A DNA stretch of 64,000 bases from Apis mellifera (taxonomy: Eukaryota > Arthropoda > Insecta > Hymenoptera > Apidae). Shown piece after piece: positions 35,510-48,539 of the stretch; position 1 is the first letter of the stretch, and the number at the start of each line of letters is the position of its first letter. The translations under genes were made by a program, and so were the position numbers. Location: the NCBI RefSeq assembly GCF_003254395.2, contig NC_037644.1, positions 3,371,501 through 3,435,500 on the forward strand, given 5' to 3'. The notes beneath the pieces were generated by a model. It did no database searches, had not been told where the DNA came from, and worked only from the letters and a program-made list of their open reading frames with translations.

Positions 35510-37500
35510 TTTTGAGGATTTATTATTCAAAAACTAATTCAAACATAATGCAAACTATTAAATCAATATTAATAAGTTTTGATTTAATTTTAATTTAAAC
35601 TGGTATTAAACTTGATGTCCAACAAAAATTTATTTAATTCTTGCTTTCATGATTTACATTGTGTTAGAATAAATTAGATTGATAATTTTTTAATAAACAA
35701 AAATCGCCAAGTAAACTTTCATTATTTAGTGTAATAACAAGATAATTAAAAAATCATTGAGATTGGAGAGTTATATAATATTTTCAATATAATTTTATTA
35801 TATTTTTATTTTGTTTTGATCGCATATATTAATAATATTGTTAATATTTATGGATAATAACAATATCATAATAATTATTGATTAAATTTCTAAAAATTTA
35901 TATATATATATGTACTGTATTTATATTCCTATATTACAAAAATTTAATCTTTTTGATTTTTTATTTTTATGGAATTTTATAAATATATAGAGCATAATGA
36001 ATTATACAACTTTTTTTAACGGAACATCACTTTAAGAAGATAAAATAAACGCTTAAAGTTTCAAAAATTTTTTTTTATTAAATTTATTAAAAATAACTTT
36101 GAAGTGGTACAAGATAAAGCAAAATTTTTAATTACAAAGCATTTAATTTTTAATCCTCTATTATTCTGCTGTGAAAAATATGATATCAAATATACAAATA
36201 AGATTATTTCCAAAATTGAAAAAATATTAAATCTTTTGAGGGTTGAATTCATTCCCTTAAAGAGATTTCCTTCCTTTTTGTATAATCTTTAATGTGTAAT
36301 AAATAATACCTGAATATATATTTTACACATTTTACAAATAATTTATTATACAAATATGAAATACTGGATTAAAAATAACAATAATAAATAACGTGATTTC
36401 AGTTAAGTAATAACGTGCTTTAATATAAAAAAAATTAATATATCGACTTTTTATTATATTTCGATTTTTTGGACATGATAATATTTACGTGATACGATTA
36501 AAATACGAAATCATCTATCTATATATGCTGCTATGAAAAAAATGAAATTTTATGACAGCAGAAACAGAATATTGTTCACGTCATTATTATTTATAATGAA
36601 TTATATGTTTATTTCGAAAATTATTTTCAATAATTATTATCAATAAATACAGATAATCTTCATATCAGATCTGGACGTTTTAATAAATTTTCAAATTATA
36701 TTATTTTAAAATTATTTTTAATTAATTAAGAGAAATAATTTATCTTTGAAATGACACAAATATTTTATAAAATATTTCATAGGAAAAGTATATTTCATAA
36801 AATAAATATACTTGCAATTAAATTATTTATTTTATATTTTACAAAATAAACTGATTATTGTTTGTTATTTGGTTTTGGAGAAAATAAATAGTTCGTTATA
36901 ACATCAACAACATATCAAATATTTATATTATTATTGATTCTGCTTCACACTATTATACGCTTACTAGAATTATTATGTATTATATTTATTTTTCGATATA
37001 TATTCTAAAAATTACATCAGCAACGAATTTTCCATTGGAAAATAAATTATTATTCCTTCAATTAATCAATTTTTTAATTTATTATTTTCCCAAATATTCG
37101 CTTCACATGAAATTAACTAAATAGAGAATATAATCTAAATTGAAATATATTTCTTATCCAATAATAAATAGCTTTAAATTTTAAATTATTAATCGCCAAG
37201 TACAACACGAGAATTAGATTTCAGAAATTATTATATCTACACAAGAAATAATTTCAAAAAATTTGTTAATAAAATATAAATTTTATCTATCACGCACAAA
37301 AGAAAAATATTTTATTTAATTTTGAAAATTCCATTGAATATTACAAAGTACAGAATAATTAAGCACAAAAGATTAAATAAAAGAAAAACAAAAATATAAA
37401 AAAATATATATTGTTCTGATTTACGAAATTTTTTTTATGTATAAAATGTATGTAAAAATCATAGAGCAATTAAACAAGAAATAATTCTACGTATAGAAAT
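35510..37500. other. AT-rich noncoding stretch
   Basis: Almost 2 kb of very AT-rich sequence without any feature I can support; the frames at 36061-36292 on both strands overlap each other and are AT-driven. Confidence 0.5.
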
Positions 37501-37512
37501 AAATCAAAATAG

Positions 37513-37861
37513 AGATAAATCAAATTTGAAAATTTTTCAAATACAAATAGTTTCAAACACAATTGATTAATCCTTGATTGAATATGAATAAATTATTGAT
37601 AAGAGATCATACGTTATATATTCTGTATATCGTAATTATAATATATAACGTAATTAATCGTAATTAATTTTTATTTAAAAATTCATCGATTAATTAAACT
37701 AGTTTTTAAACGAAGAAATTTTATTCTATATTTTCACATGAAATAATTTACATAATAATTTATTATAATTATTCATTATACTTATCAATAATTTATTCAT
37801 ATCCAATCAGAAAAGAATTAATTTTATTCGTGCTTGAAAAATTTTATTAAATTAGATTTAC
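37513..37861. mobile_element. Foldback (MITE-like) element, family A copy 2
   Basis: Inverted repeat with arms of about 80-90 bp. The inner 28 bp of the left arm (ending 37603) matches the reverse complement of the right arm (from 37781) with one mismatch: ATGAATAAATTATTGATAAG pairs with CTTATCAATAATTTATTCAT. Outward similarity continues through AAATTTTTCAA. The left arm also matches the 25.3-kb copy (AAATTTGAAAATTTTTCAAA in both). The central 175 bp is AT-rich and noncoding. Confidence 0.75.
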
Positions 37862-38047
37862 AAAAAAATTCTAATTTTATTTTTCTTGATTTATACGTGT
37901 ATAATCATTTCATTTGTATGATTTTTCATATACACCCTATATATCGTTATATAAATAAATTGTACTATTTATCAGATTGCATATCATTGAAATACAATTA
38001 TATATACAAGTGTAGTATCATAAGAGAATCACTAAAATAAGGATCAC

Positions 38048-38067
38048 TTAACCTAACCTAATCTAAT
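38048..38067 (-). repeat. TTAGG-type telomere-like short repeat
   Basis: TTAACCTAACCTAATCTAAT on the plus strand, i.e. degenerate TTAGG units on the minus strand. Confidence 0.55.
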
Positions 38068-38069
38068 TT

Positions 38070-39235
38070 ATCTTTTTAACTTGTAATTTTATAAATAATA
38101 AAATTTAAAATAAGTATTTTGTATATAAATACTCACTTAAATACTCACAGGAAATAAAATATAAATATATTTATATATGTAAACTCTTATATCTCGATAC
38201 ATATTTATTACATACGTATTGCAATTGAAAACACTGACTATTAATCATACACGTATACCTTAAATATACACTTTCGAAATTATGATTTTTGAAAACACTG
38301 TTGAATGAAATATCATCGCAATTGAAAAGACATACAATTTCCCAATTTTCTCCACATTTCCACTTCCCTTCGATAGCAAACTTTTTCCAACCGTTTTATT
38401 GCACGGTGCACGAATGAAAGCGGATGTTCCAATGATGTTCCCCGTGGACGCGGTAAAATCAATCTACATATGCATACGTGCACATATTCGCGTATTTGTG
38501 GAGCGTTAACGCGTCGAAGCTGGTTTTATTTACACCTCGAAACAAAATGTTTATCATAGCTAATTCGATAGACAAAGAGAATTACAAATGATTTGATTCT
38601 TCAATTTTATATTTCTTCTTAATTTGTAATTTAAATAATTTTAAATTGAGTATTGTATTTTATAAATTTTTCGTACCGACTTAAAATTGGTTGGAACAAA
38701 TTCTTGTTCAAATAATTATTCAAAAATTATAAAAGTAAAATTTTTATTTTATTTTTTTATTTAATTTGTTTGCTGGAAGAATGAAATTACTTTAATAATT
38801 TATCATCGAATAATCATAAATAACTATAATCCCAAAAGTTATATGAATCAATAATATAATAATTACTACATATAAATTTTATTTAAACATTAAGAAATAA
38901 ATAAAATTATTTAAAGTAACTTTATTTGAAATTTTTAACTACTTATTTTTTCAACTTAATATCCAATTCTTTGAAAAAAATAAAAAATTTATTTATCTCA
39001 AATAATTTGTATATTTTAAAAGATAAATTGTAATATAAATTAAATATTTTTTCATTTTACTTATTTATTTCTATTTGTTATTTATCTTAATCAGAAAAAT
39101 GTAAAGAAGTGTAAAAAATCTCTACTTGAATGAAACTACTATCTTTATATTTTCAAAGTTATTTTTTTAATGTATCTAAATGCAATGAATATATAGCAGA
39201 GTATTTCAATTATTCAAAACAGTTTTATTATTTAA
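38070..39235. other. AT-rich noncoding stretch with a small CpG patch
   Basis: A less AT-rich patch at 38390-38530 includes GTTAACGCGTCG. Nothing else recognised. Confidence 0.45.
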
Positions 39236-39239
39236 ACAG

Positions 39240-39545
39240 TAATTTGTGATTTTGAAACTGTATGGATTCGATACGTTCGTAATTTCAATAGGGGGAATTG
39301 CTTTGGTGATCACATTGCATCATTAGGGTGCGTGTTCATTTGGGAGGACAACTATCACGAGTTGTTCCCGAGAGTCCAATTTACTTGTGTACGTGGTATT
39401 GAAACTGCTGACGGAGTATTGGCCATAAAAATCTCTGGAAATGAGTAACGCATTGAAAATCAATGAATACGTTTTAATTTTTTTTTTTATCGATAATTGC
39501 ATCGAATTACATCCAATTTTTTCCGTATTCAATCAAGTTATTGGC
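39240..39545. other. Mildly GC-richer segment, unassigned
   Basis: A 69-codon minus frame (39532-39323) is open with mixed composition but matches no family I know. Confidence 0.3.
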
Positions 39546-41880
39546 AAGATGATAAATATTGAAGATTGTTAGGTGAATTAGATATCAATTCAATGTTACA
39601 ACAATGTTTTAGTTAATTTAATCCAGTATTTTCCTTTTTTGAAACATTACTTTTTTTTACATTGTATATATTATATAATTTATTGCAACAAGCGTCTGTG
39701 TATTTTTAATTGTATCTTTAAAACTGTTTACATATAAAAAAAGATCATAATTTATTTCTTATATAAAAATCATAATCTCAGATGTTGAAGTTTGTTCCAG
39801 TTTTAACGATGTGAAATATGTATATATAAATAATTTTAAAAGTTATGTTTGTATAAAATTAAAAATTAACTTGTAAATAAACTTATTATAGTATTCATTT
39901 ATTAGGTAATATATTAATTTAATAAATACAGTGCAACATATAAACAAACTAATGTTTCTATGTTTTATTTTCAAGATTTAAAAAGAGATTTAAAAACACA
40001 TAAATACTCAGTTATTCAAAAAAGATTTGCATATAACTCATAAAAATTCTAAATATAGTATACTATAACATAATATGTAGATGATTCATTAAATATTACC
40101 ATATACTAATATTGTATAAAAATATTTTTCAGATAAAGTTGAATAGTTTCAGAAAAAAATTCTAATGTTTGAAAAAAATGAATAAGTATCGTATTCCTTA
40201 TATTTTATATGGTAAATTCTACAAACTTCAAGATAAATATCTTCTAAAAATTTATAATTTTTGAATACAACACTTTCTTTATAAAGAATATTACATTGTA
40301 TCAATTGATGAAATAAAAGAATATATGATTCATTAAAACTATAATAACCTAATATATTCTTTATTTATTTAAATAAACTTTTAAAAGCTCGTTTAATCGC
40401 ATTGCACCATTACGAAATATTTCATATGTTACTATTCTGTATCGATTTTTATACATAAATCAAGTTCAAAAATTTAACGTCAACATAAAGAACACGGTTA
40501 ATATTTCCGATACGATACAAGTATATATTTCGTGTTCGAAACTTGGAATCTGGATAGAAAGTCGATCGAAGTTTCTTTATTTAGAAAAGGTTAAAAGTGA
40601 GATTATAATATGTTAAGGCCATATATAGCTCGACGATACTTCGCTTGATACGAGTTACGGTTTGGAGGTTATGTATGGACACGCCTAAAGATGTGGATTC
40701 GAAATAAAATATTTGTAAAGAATATATGTATATATTTAGAATATTTACATATCGATGAATTTTCAGTATTTTTTTTTTAAATTTCGATGAACGTTAAATG
40801 CACTAATAAAAAGATACATCGATCGAAGTGATTACTACCACTTATATTGCAAGAAATATGGATCAAAGATAATATAGCTTGGTCAAACAAGAGTCAAATA
40901 TATTAATAAATGATCCATTTTTTTTTTATCTAATTAAATCGCTTATTCAATAAATTTTTTTTTATTTTATACGCCATTTTTCGATAATAATAATAATAAT
41001 AATTTTTTGAACAAAGTTTGATCTTTAATGAAATGGATTCATCTCTGAGCTCGTCGTCTTTAAGTCAAAGAAAGCGTTTTGCATGAAACGAAACTCGACT
41101 GAAAATCTAAAGGTTTTTTTAAATTCTATGAATATGCCAATATTAAATCACAATCAAGATTAATATTGCCATGAAACAATTTAACTAGTTGATTCCCTTT
41201 GCCCGTAAACGATCTCTTTTGCTCTAGTTTTCCGCACAATCAGAATAATTAAACTGTCTATTGACTCATTCGTAGTAATTGCTCTCTGTAAGTTCTTTTG
41301 CGTTCGAACAGAATATTCGTTCAACAAAATTTTCAATTCTTCGTTGTCACCCTTTCGAGAAACGTAATTGTTAACATTATTAAAATCTCTTTTTGTTTAA
41401 AATTTAACAGGAATTTCTCCGCTTCAATTCAACAAGTTTTTCTGGTTATAAATAAATACGAATAATTATAAAACAAAACGTGCACGTTGCACATCAAATT
41501 CGAAAAGAAAGAAAGTACTTATTTATGAAAAGATATCGAAACTCTCGATCTCGATGATTTTTTAAATATATTGTCAATTTAACATTTTCCATCGCAAATT
41601 ATGTTGTCAAATTTTTACTTTTAATAAAAAAAACAATTTAGATTAGATTTAAATTAGATCAATCGATATCTCATAACCAAATTATTCCAAATCCAATCTG
41701 CAAATCTGAATCAGCTTAAACTTAAATGATTTAATTTTGTATTAACGAACAAAAATTTATTTAATAGTATATATTTTAGTTTATATTTTTATAATTTCTT
41801 CGCGACACAATGTTCACTACTATGCAACAAATAATTAAAAAATTATAGATCAATCAAAGGATAGTAATTTTCCAAATGGA
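39546..41880. other. AT-rich noncoding stretch
   Basis: No gene recognised. A small CpG-bearing patch lies at 40615-40690 and an (ATA)n run at 40985-41002. Confidence 0.5.
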
Positions 41881-41884
41881 TTAA

Positions 41885-42270
41885 TGGGAGAGCCAATAGA
41901 ATACTCATTTCCCAATTTCACAGAGCAAAGTCGTTAATAAGAATTCAAGCTCGTAGGTAGGAATGCAGGAGTAAAAGCAATTGAATCGTGTTCCCAGGTC
42001 GGGAAGGTAGTTGCGGCGGATTTGGTCAACTGCAAAAGTCCGTCCAACTCCTTTCCGTCTTGGTGGCGCGAATTCCTCCTCCTCGATCGTTCCCCAACTT
42101 CTCAGATATATCAATTTGCGTGCCCCTCTCTATTGTCGAGAAATGGACATTGGGCGTTTCCATTCCGCATTTCCACCTCTCCTTTCAAACGTAAGTGAAA
42201 AGAACAAGAATCGACGGTCAAAAGAGGGTAATCTATCGGAAAAGAGAGCTTTAAGTAAATTCCTTTTTAA
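41885..42270. other. GC-richer island, unassigned
   Basis: Balanced composition with CTTGGTGGCGCGAATTCC near 42060. Open frames on both strands (42114-41905 minus; 41988-42194 and 42011-42274 plus) conflict in phase. Candidate regulatory element. Confidence 0.35.
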
Positions 42271-43030
42271 GTAAAATCGGAACAATTTTGGTTTATTTGA
42301 TTTCTACTCGATATTCGTTTCGCTATTAAAAATTTATCGATCGTAGAAAATAATTGTAGTTGAAAATTCTTATTCATAATGAATTGTTAACGAAGCAATT
42401 TTTTCTCTTTAAAGAAAGTTTTAATATTTTTATTTAATTTTACCTAGGGATATTTTTTAGAAATTAAATTTTAAATTTTATAATTTAAAATTTTGCTCGC
42501 TATCTCGCGCCATACAGTTATGTTTACGCGTGTAATATTTAATAAACGAAAGTATGGTGAAACTTTGAGCATTGATGCTCCGCTAAGAAAAGTTGTCGCG
42601 TGTGTATAATCCATTCTGTTCTCGCAAAGTTTCATTAAAAGCAAGAAAAAATTGTTTGAAAATGAGAAACTGAAAAGATTAGATTTTTTTTTATAAAAGA
42701 GCACTTTTATAATTGTACAAACGCTGTTAATATATTCATGAAATATTTATGGAAAGGTGTGAAACAAATGCAAAAGTTGTCATCACTACAAAAATAATTT
42801 AATTTGAATGACAATATTTTAATGATCTAATATAATATCAATTTTAATAGTGAAACTTAGATTACATTTATTTAATTATAAATAAAATTTCATTTTCCAT
42901 TTATTCCTTTTAAGATCAAAAAGTATTCAATTATAATATTTTTTTTTTTTGAAAATATAATAATCAATCATTTGCAAAAGAACTTTTATATTTGGCTTTC
43001 GAACGATAATAATTTAAATTCGAAACTAAA
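42271..43030. other. AT-rich noncoding stretch
   Basis: Nothing recognised; a slightly GC-richer part lies at 42485-42620. Confidence 0.45.
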
Positions 43031-43450
43031 GATTTCAGAAGGTGAAGTTTGAGCCAGAGGAAGCTAAACTTAGCCCAGAGTTTATCGAGTTTATTACATG
43101 TATTAACGCTTCGAAATTCGAAATCTGTTCAACACTAATTAATATTATCTGCATCGTTATTGAACATTCGCAACTGTTCCCACGAGATAATGTTCGTCAC
43201 ATTGTCCTGTTCGACTCTTCCCAAATTAACTCTTCCTCCTCGCGCCTCAACCCTTCCTGCCCCTTCAACGTTTTGCCCTCTTTTCATCTTCTTAATGACA
43301 CTTTTATCGAGTGCACCGACAGACAACTGTGGTTTGAAACTCAATTCCAGCCACCCTAAATTACTTCTCCCTTATTTAATCCCGCGTATTGCTATAACAC
43401 GAAAAGATTCATGTTCGACTTGATCAAATCGTTGACACGTGGATAGCTAT
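43031..43450. other. GC-richer segment with a 105-codon open frame
   Basis: The plus strand is open at 43042-43359 and the composition is less AT-biased than the flanks. The frame begins with a Glu-rich stretch and has no recognisable domain. An acceptor-like ATTTCAG lies at 43033-43039 just upstream, but no clear donor follows before the stop. Weak exon candidate only. Confidence 0.25.
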
Positions 43451-44095
43451 TGGACATTGCTCGAAGTATGTCTAAGAAGATTATTATTTCGAGTGTAATT
43501 ATATTTTAAGGATATTATGAATTATAAGAAAAAAGTGGAGAGAGGAATCATCGATAACCAATTGATTTGAAATTCGAAGTGAGAAAGAGAAGTTCAAATA
43601 TTTATTAATTTTCCGAAATATCGATAAAAATTGTTCCCTGTTGTATGTACGTTGAATTCTGCTCGTACATCGAATCACTGTCAGTTTCTGTAAATATATA
43701 GTGACAACTGTCATACAAAATGACGATAATAAAGTAATACGAGTACAAACAGAGATCCACAGATCCTGAAATTTAGCAGGAAATAAAATATAAAATATTT
43801 GATCAATTGAAATTGATAGGTTATAATATTTCATGAATAAGTGTTTCAAAGAATCTGTGAAATTCCCTGGATACATGATATTAGTTCACTATTATACATT
43901 TTAAGTGATTTTGATATTTATAAATATAAACAATTAATAAGCAAATGCATAATTTATTATAATAAAGATATTTATGTGAATAAGTAGTATTTAATATATA
44001 ACATGGAAAAATTTTTATTAATATCATTTTCTCCTTAATAATCTTCCTTAAATTTTAAAATTATTGGTGTCTCTTTAAAGAACAATTATTTCAAC
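43451..44095. other. AT-rich noncoding stretch
   Basis: A 125-codon minus frame (43876-43499) is open here but is Ile/Leu/Phe/Tyr/Lys-rich, consistent with AT bias, and matches no family. Confidence 0.4.
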
Positions 44096-44139
44096 TTTGA
44101 ACATATATTGTATAACTTTGAACCACAATTCAAAAGATA

Positions 44140-45690
44140 TTTTACAGTGAATTTCATGTTGAAGTGAGAATAAAATAACAGTGTATTTATTTTTATTTAG
44201 CTTATGATGTCTTTTGGAAGAATAATTACACTTTGATCATATTGGAATTGAAATTAATCACAAATCATAAAATATTTTACAGTGAATTTCGTGTTGGGAT
44301 GATAATAAAATAACAGTGCATTTATTTTTATTTAAATTATGTAAGTTATGATTATGTAAGTTCTTTTGGAAGAATAATTATACTTTGTGTAATAACAATT
44401 GCACATATATTAGAATTGAAACTAGAAGGTCACAAAATAGATTTTACAATGATTTTCGTGTTGGAGTAAAATAATAGTGCACTTATTTTTATTTTTATAG
44501 ATTATGATGTCTCTTGGAAAAACAATTGCACTTTGATCATATATTGGAATTGAAACTAGAAGGTCACAAAATAGATTTTACAATAAATTTCGTGTTGGGA
44601 TGATAATAAAATAATAGTGCATTTATTTTTATTTAAATTATGTAAATTATGTAAATTATGATTATATAAGTTCTTTTGGAAGAACAATTGCACTTTGATT
44701 ATATATTGGAATTGAAATTACAGATCACAAAATAGATTTTACAGTAAATTTCATGTTGAAATGAGAATAAAATAACAGTGTATTTATTTTTATTTAAATT
44801 ATGTAAGTTATGATTATATAAGTTTTTTTGGAAGAACAATTGCACTTTGATCATATATTGGAATTGAAATTATAGGTCACAAAATAAATTTTACAGTAAA
44901 TTTCATGTTGGGATGAGAATAAAATAATAGTGTATTTATTTTTATTTATATGTATTTTGATCATATATTGAAATTGAAACTACAGATCATAAAATAGATT
45001 TTACAATGATTTTCGTGTTGGAGTGAAAATAAAATAATAGTGCACTTATTTTTATTTTTATAGATTATGATGTCTCTTGGAAGAACAATTGCACTTTGAT
45101 CATATATTGGAATTAAAACTGGAAGGTCACAAAATAGATTTTACAAAAATATTATATAGATTTATATAGATTTTACATAAATTTCATGTTGGGATGAGAA
45201 TAAAATAATAGTGCATTTATTTTTATTTATGTGCACTTTGATCATATATTGAAATTAATCACAAATCACAAGGTATATTTTACAGTGAATTTCATGTTGG
45301 ATGATAATAAAATAACAGTGTATTTATTTTTATTTAGGTTATATAAGTATATATTTTTATTAGGTTATCATGTTTCTTGGAAGAACAATTGCAGTTTGAA
45401 CCTATATTGATATATTGATATATTGATATATATTTGAACATATAAACCACAATTCACAAGATAGATTTTACAGTGAATTTCATGTTGGGATGAGAATAAA
45501 ATAACAGAGAATAGTGCATTTATTTTTATTTAGGTTATGATGTCTCTTGGAAGAACTATTGCATTTTGATCATATATTGGAATTGAAACTAACCACAACT
45601 CACAGGTTAGACTTTAGACAGTGAATTTCGTGTTGGGGATGAGAATAAAATAACAGTGCTGTCGCATTTATTTTTATTTAGGTTTTTATA
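44140..45690 (+). repeat. Satellite-like tandem array, 11 copies, 107-189 bp units
   Basis: The core AATAAAATAAYAGTG (one copy slightly altered) recurs at 44170, 44304, 44466, 44605, 44766, 44918, 45028, 45199, 45306, 45495 and 45644. Each unit has the fixed order TTTTACAGTGAATTTC, GTGTTGGGATGAGAATAAAA, CATTTATTTTTATTT, then CTTGGAAGAACAATTGCACT, then GATCATATATTGGAATTGAA and CACAAAATAGA. Two units (from 44918 and 45199) are only 110 and 107 bp because the CTTGGAAGAACAATTG block is missing. Copies are diverged by several to about 20 percent (by eye). No coding capacity. Confidence 0.93.
45410..45436. repeat. (TATATTGA)n short repeat inside the array
   Basis: Three copies of an 8-bp unit inserted within one unit of the larger array, accounting for the longest unit length. 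Confidence 0.8.
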
Positions 45691-45771
45691 TAGGTTTGTT
45701 GAAGTAATAAGTGATGAGATAGCGATGGCTTGCGAAGGCAAAATTTTCGTTCAGAATCAGAACGTTACTAT

Positions 45772-45966
45772 TCCCTCCGAGGGAAGAATAGAAGAGATGG
45801 AAGTGGAAGAATAAATAACGGCTATTCTATTGCATTTTATTGTTTGGTCTCTTCCTTACTTTTAGAGTACAATACAATAGAACACCCATTATTTGTTCCT
45901 TCACCTCTGTTCCTGCCACTAGTACCACTGCTTCCTCCTCTTTTTCCAGAGGAAATTTTTCCTTGT
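45772..45966. mobile_element. Foldback (MITE-like) element, family B copy 1
   Basis: Imperfect inverted repeat: CGGCTATTCTATTGCATT (left) pairs with the reverse complement of AATACAATAGAACACCCATT (right), and GGAAGTGGAAGAATAAATAA pairs with TTATTTGTTCCTTCACC. The right half matches the second copy at 47470-47635. A 79-codon open frame across it is incidental. Confidence 0.6.
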
Positions 45967-45989
45967 TAACCTTGATTAAAATTTAAGGG

Positions 45990-46425
45990 GAAACGCAATA
46001 GGGAAAATTGTAACTGTAATCCATGGACACTTATAAAATTTCTTCTATTGATCCTTTATATGATATATAAACATATATAAACAACACGTTAATTTTTATA
46101 TAAAAAAAATCTGAAGAATACGAACACTTTTTTTAAATATTTTGAATACTGGTGATGATGAACAGTCATATTCCAAGACTTTTATCGTGATTATATACTA
46201 ATATTTGATTTTAGTAAAATATTTTTTTCCCCTTTTTCTTAGAGCGATGTGGCTGTGCTAAAAAAAGATTAAAAAGTTAATTCTCGAAATACATTAAATC
46301 GCTCGCATCATCCTTAATATTATTCTACTCGCGCATTTGAGAATTTTAATTAATTTTAATTTTTCTTATCGTCTTAATTCCATCCAAAAAAAAAAAAAAT
46401 AAACCCATTTCCCTTTCAGAGCGCG
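45990..46425. other. AT-rich noncoding stretch
   Basis: Nothing recognised except a poly-A run near 46386-46399. Confidence 0.45.
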
Positions 46426-46649
46426 CTTCTCCTCGGTCACGAATTCTCGACTCTTTAACAAAAGATAAACACGATTCAAAAGCTAGAATTAAAGAAATTA
46501 GATCGCGTCGCATCTAAATTAATACGTTCCAAACGTGTTGATAAATAATCTACTTTTCTATTTTTGGAATTTAATAATATTTCGTAAGACAAAGGACTTG
46601 GCCGAGAACAATCGGCGAAAAACGATGCTACGTGGTTGGAATACGCGCG

Positions 46650-46655
<6 letters not shown>

Positions 46656-46732
<77 letters not shown>
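46656..46732 (+). repeat. (AG)38 microsatellite
   Basis: Uninterrupted 77-bp AG run, the longest perfect microsatellite in the window. A candidate polymorphic marker and potential GAGA-factor platform or triplex-forming tract. Confidence 0.97.
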
Positions 46733-46733
<1 letters not shown>

Positions 46734-46988
46734 GATGGCATGAATTCGCACGGCATGGATGCGACATAAAGGAAAATTTCACGGAATTAAAGATTTAAAT
46801 CGTATTATTCAAACAAGAGGGATCGTTGCGCTGTGTGCGGAATCCAAAAGATGAAGGCGAGGAAGGGGGAGGGGAGGAGGTCGCTGAAGTCGTAACAGCG
46901 CGGCAACTCTTCCGGAAATGTTTACATTCCGGAAATGAACACGGTGTCTGGGTTACTTAATTCAGGTAAAATATATATCCCCGTTACG

Positions 46989-47009
46989 GAGGGGGGGGGA
47001 GGGGAGGGG
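46989..47009 (+). other. G-quadruplex-forming tract
   Basis: Runs of 9, 4 and 4 G separated by single A; the 9-G run can supply two of the four strands. Confidence 0.65.
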
Positions 47010-47469
47010 CGAATAAATATGCAAAAATACCGGTTCTCGCTTTTTCGAGAATAATCGAGAAATTTAAATCTTTCAAGGGGGGATTTTCTTAAGAGGAAGT
47101 TATCGAAGGAATATTGCAATTGAAAATTTGCGATTGATATAATAATGTTACAGGGATTTTTTCAATTTGTATTTTTTTTTTTACTTAAAATATGTTCATT
47201 TACGAGATATTTTTTCAAAAATAGAGTGTGTTTTACAGGTAATTATTTTTAATGTAATTTAATTTTTTTTTGATCGAGTGATTTTCAATTTGTGATTTTC
47301 GAGCAGCAAATTGATTTTTAACGAGATTTTGTAAAAAGTATTCTCTCTTTATACTTTATACTTTCAAAGGATTCGTAAAATGTTCAAATCCATGTTTAAT
47401 AGGTTGGGATTTATTAGATGTTTCAAGCTCATTAAAATCACATGAAAAATTAGAAAAATGTTGGATGCA

Positions 47470-47635
47470 TGGTATGGAAAGTAATAGCGATAATGGAACT
47501 GGAAGAAAGAAGAAGTAGGAGAAATGACGGGTGTTTTGTTTACAATGTACAAGTTTGTTCAAATAATATAGTATAACGGAACACTCATTATTTCCAGTAC
47601 CTTCATTTCTTAGTTCCACTAAGTACTTTTTTTTC
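47470..47635. mobile_element. Foldback (MITE-like) element, family B copy 2
   Basis: TGGAACTGGAAGAAA (left) pairs with the reverse complement of TTTCTTAGTTCCA (right), and ATGACGGGTGTTTTG with GGAACACTCATTAT. Compared with copy 1, the right half shares AACACNCATTATTT, CCTTCA and TTCCNNNNCACTANGTAC-like order. The element is about 165 bp and noncoding. Confidence 0.55.
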
Positions 47636-47639
47636 CACT

Positions 47640-48535
47640 CTCTACCCTGCTTGTAATTTTAAATTCATTTTTCTTTCTTCGCTTTTTCATTTACATTTAA
47701 AGGAAAGATATATTCCACTTGTACAAAATATAAAATGATCTTCAAATTTGAAAGTACTCTTTTGAATACTCGTCGTCGTTGAAAAATTAATCTAAACTTT
47801 TAGCATCAAACGAAATTTGGATAGGAGAACTTCGATCAAGGATCTAAAATTTTATCTTTATTTATGTATTTATTATATTTTGAGATTAATTAATCTTCTA
47901 AGATATTATAAGATATATAAACGTTATTACGTTCAACATAGAGGATAACATTGAATGCAATCCATTCAGATTACTAGTACAATAATCTTCACTGTAGTAC
48001 TCCTCCTCGTTGAGTAGCCAATGACATTTAACTATATCAGTTTCAGTATCTACAGGATATCCCATCTATAATCCACAAATCCAGAAATCTGATCGAGTCG
48101 TTTCACACGAAAAAGTTTGATTTATCAATTTATCAATTGTAAAAGCATTTTGTGTGTGCAAATGTGTTTGTATTTTTAACCATTCTTTGAACAAAAACGT
48201 TCCAATACTTGCCATTTTTCTCGTGATTTTAAATGAAACAGCCCATAGATTCCGATTTGATTGCATTGAATTTGGATAGAATTCAATGTGATGCAATGAT
48301 TTAAAATTTTAATAAAAATATTCCTATACAAGATATCTTCAAATGGAAACTTTATCTCATTCTCATTATATTTAACATCTCTTATTACCTCATTCCAAAA
48401 TCAACGAAGAAGTATCAATGATTTCTGTTACTATAAACCATATACATAGTATAATAAATAATTTATGACTTTCACTGATAAACTCGAGAACGCACAGTGA
48501 AATGTATGAAATATGGTATATCAACAAGAGCATTA
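47640..48535. other. AT-rich noncoding stretch
   Basis: No gene recognised; a 76-codon minus frame (48296-48066) matches nothing known to me. Confidence 0.45.
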
Positions 48536-48539
48536 TCAG

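Larger units (their letters stand above)
46426..47110. other. GC-richer island with (GA)n and G-rich tracts
   Basis: CpG and purine-rich segment containing the (GA)n microsatellite, G-rich tracts at 46864-46880 and 46991-47009 and ATTCCGGAAATG at 46926. Open frames of 74-91 codons across the GA tract (Arg-Glu or Ser-Leu repeats) are not genes. Confidence 0.4.

Noticed and set aside
43499..43876. 125-codon minus-strand frame
   Set aside because: Amino acid content matches AT bias and no family or splice evidence supports it.
46476..46798. Arg-Glu and Ser-Leu repeat proteins on the two strands
   Set aside because: Translation of the (AG)n microsatellite.
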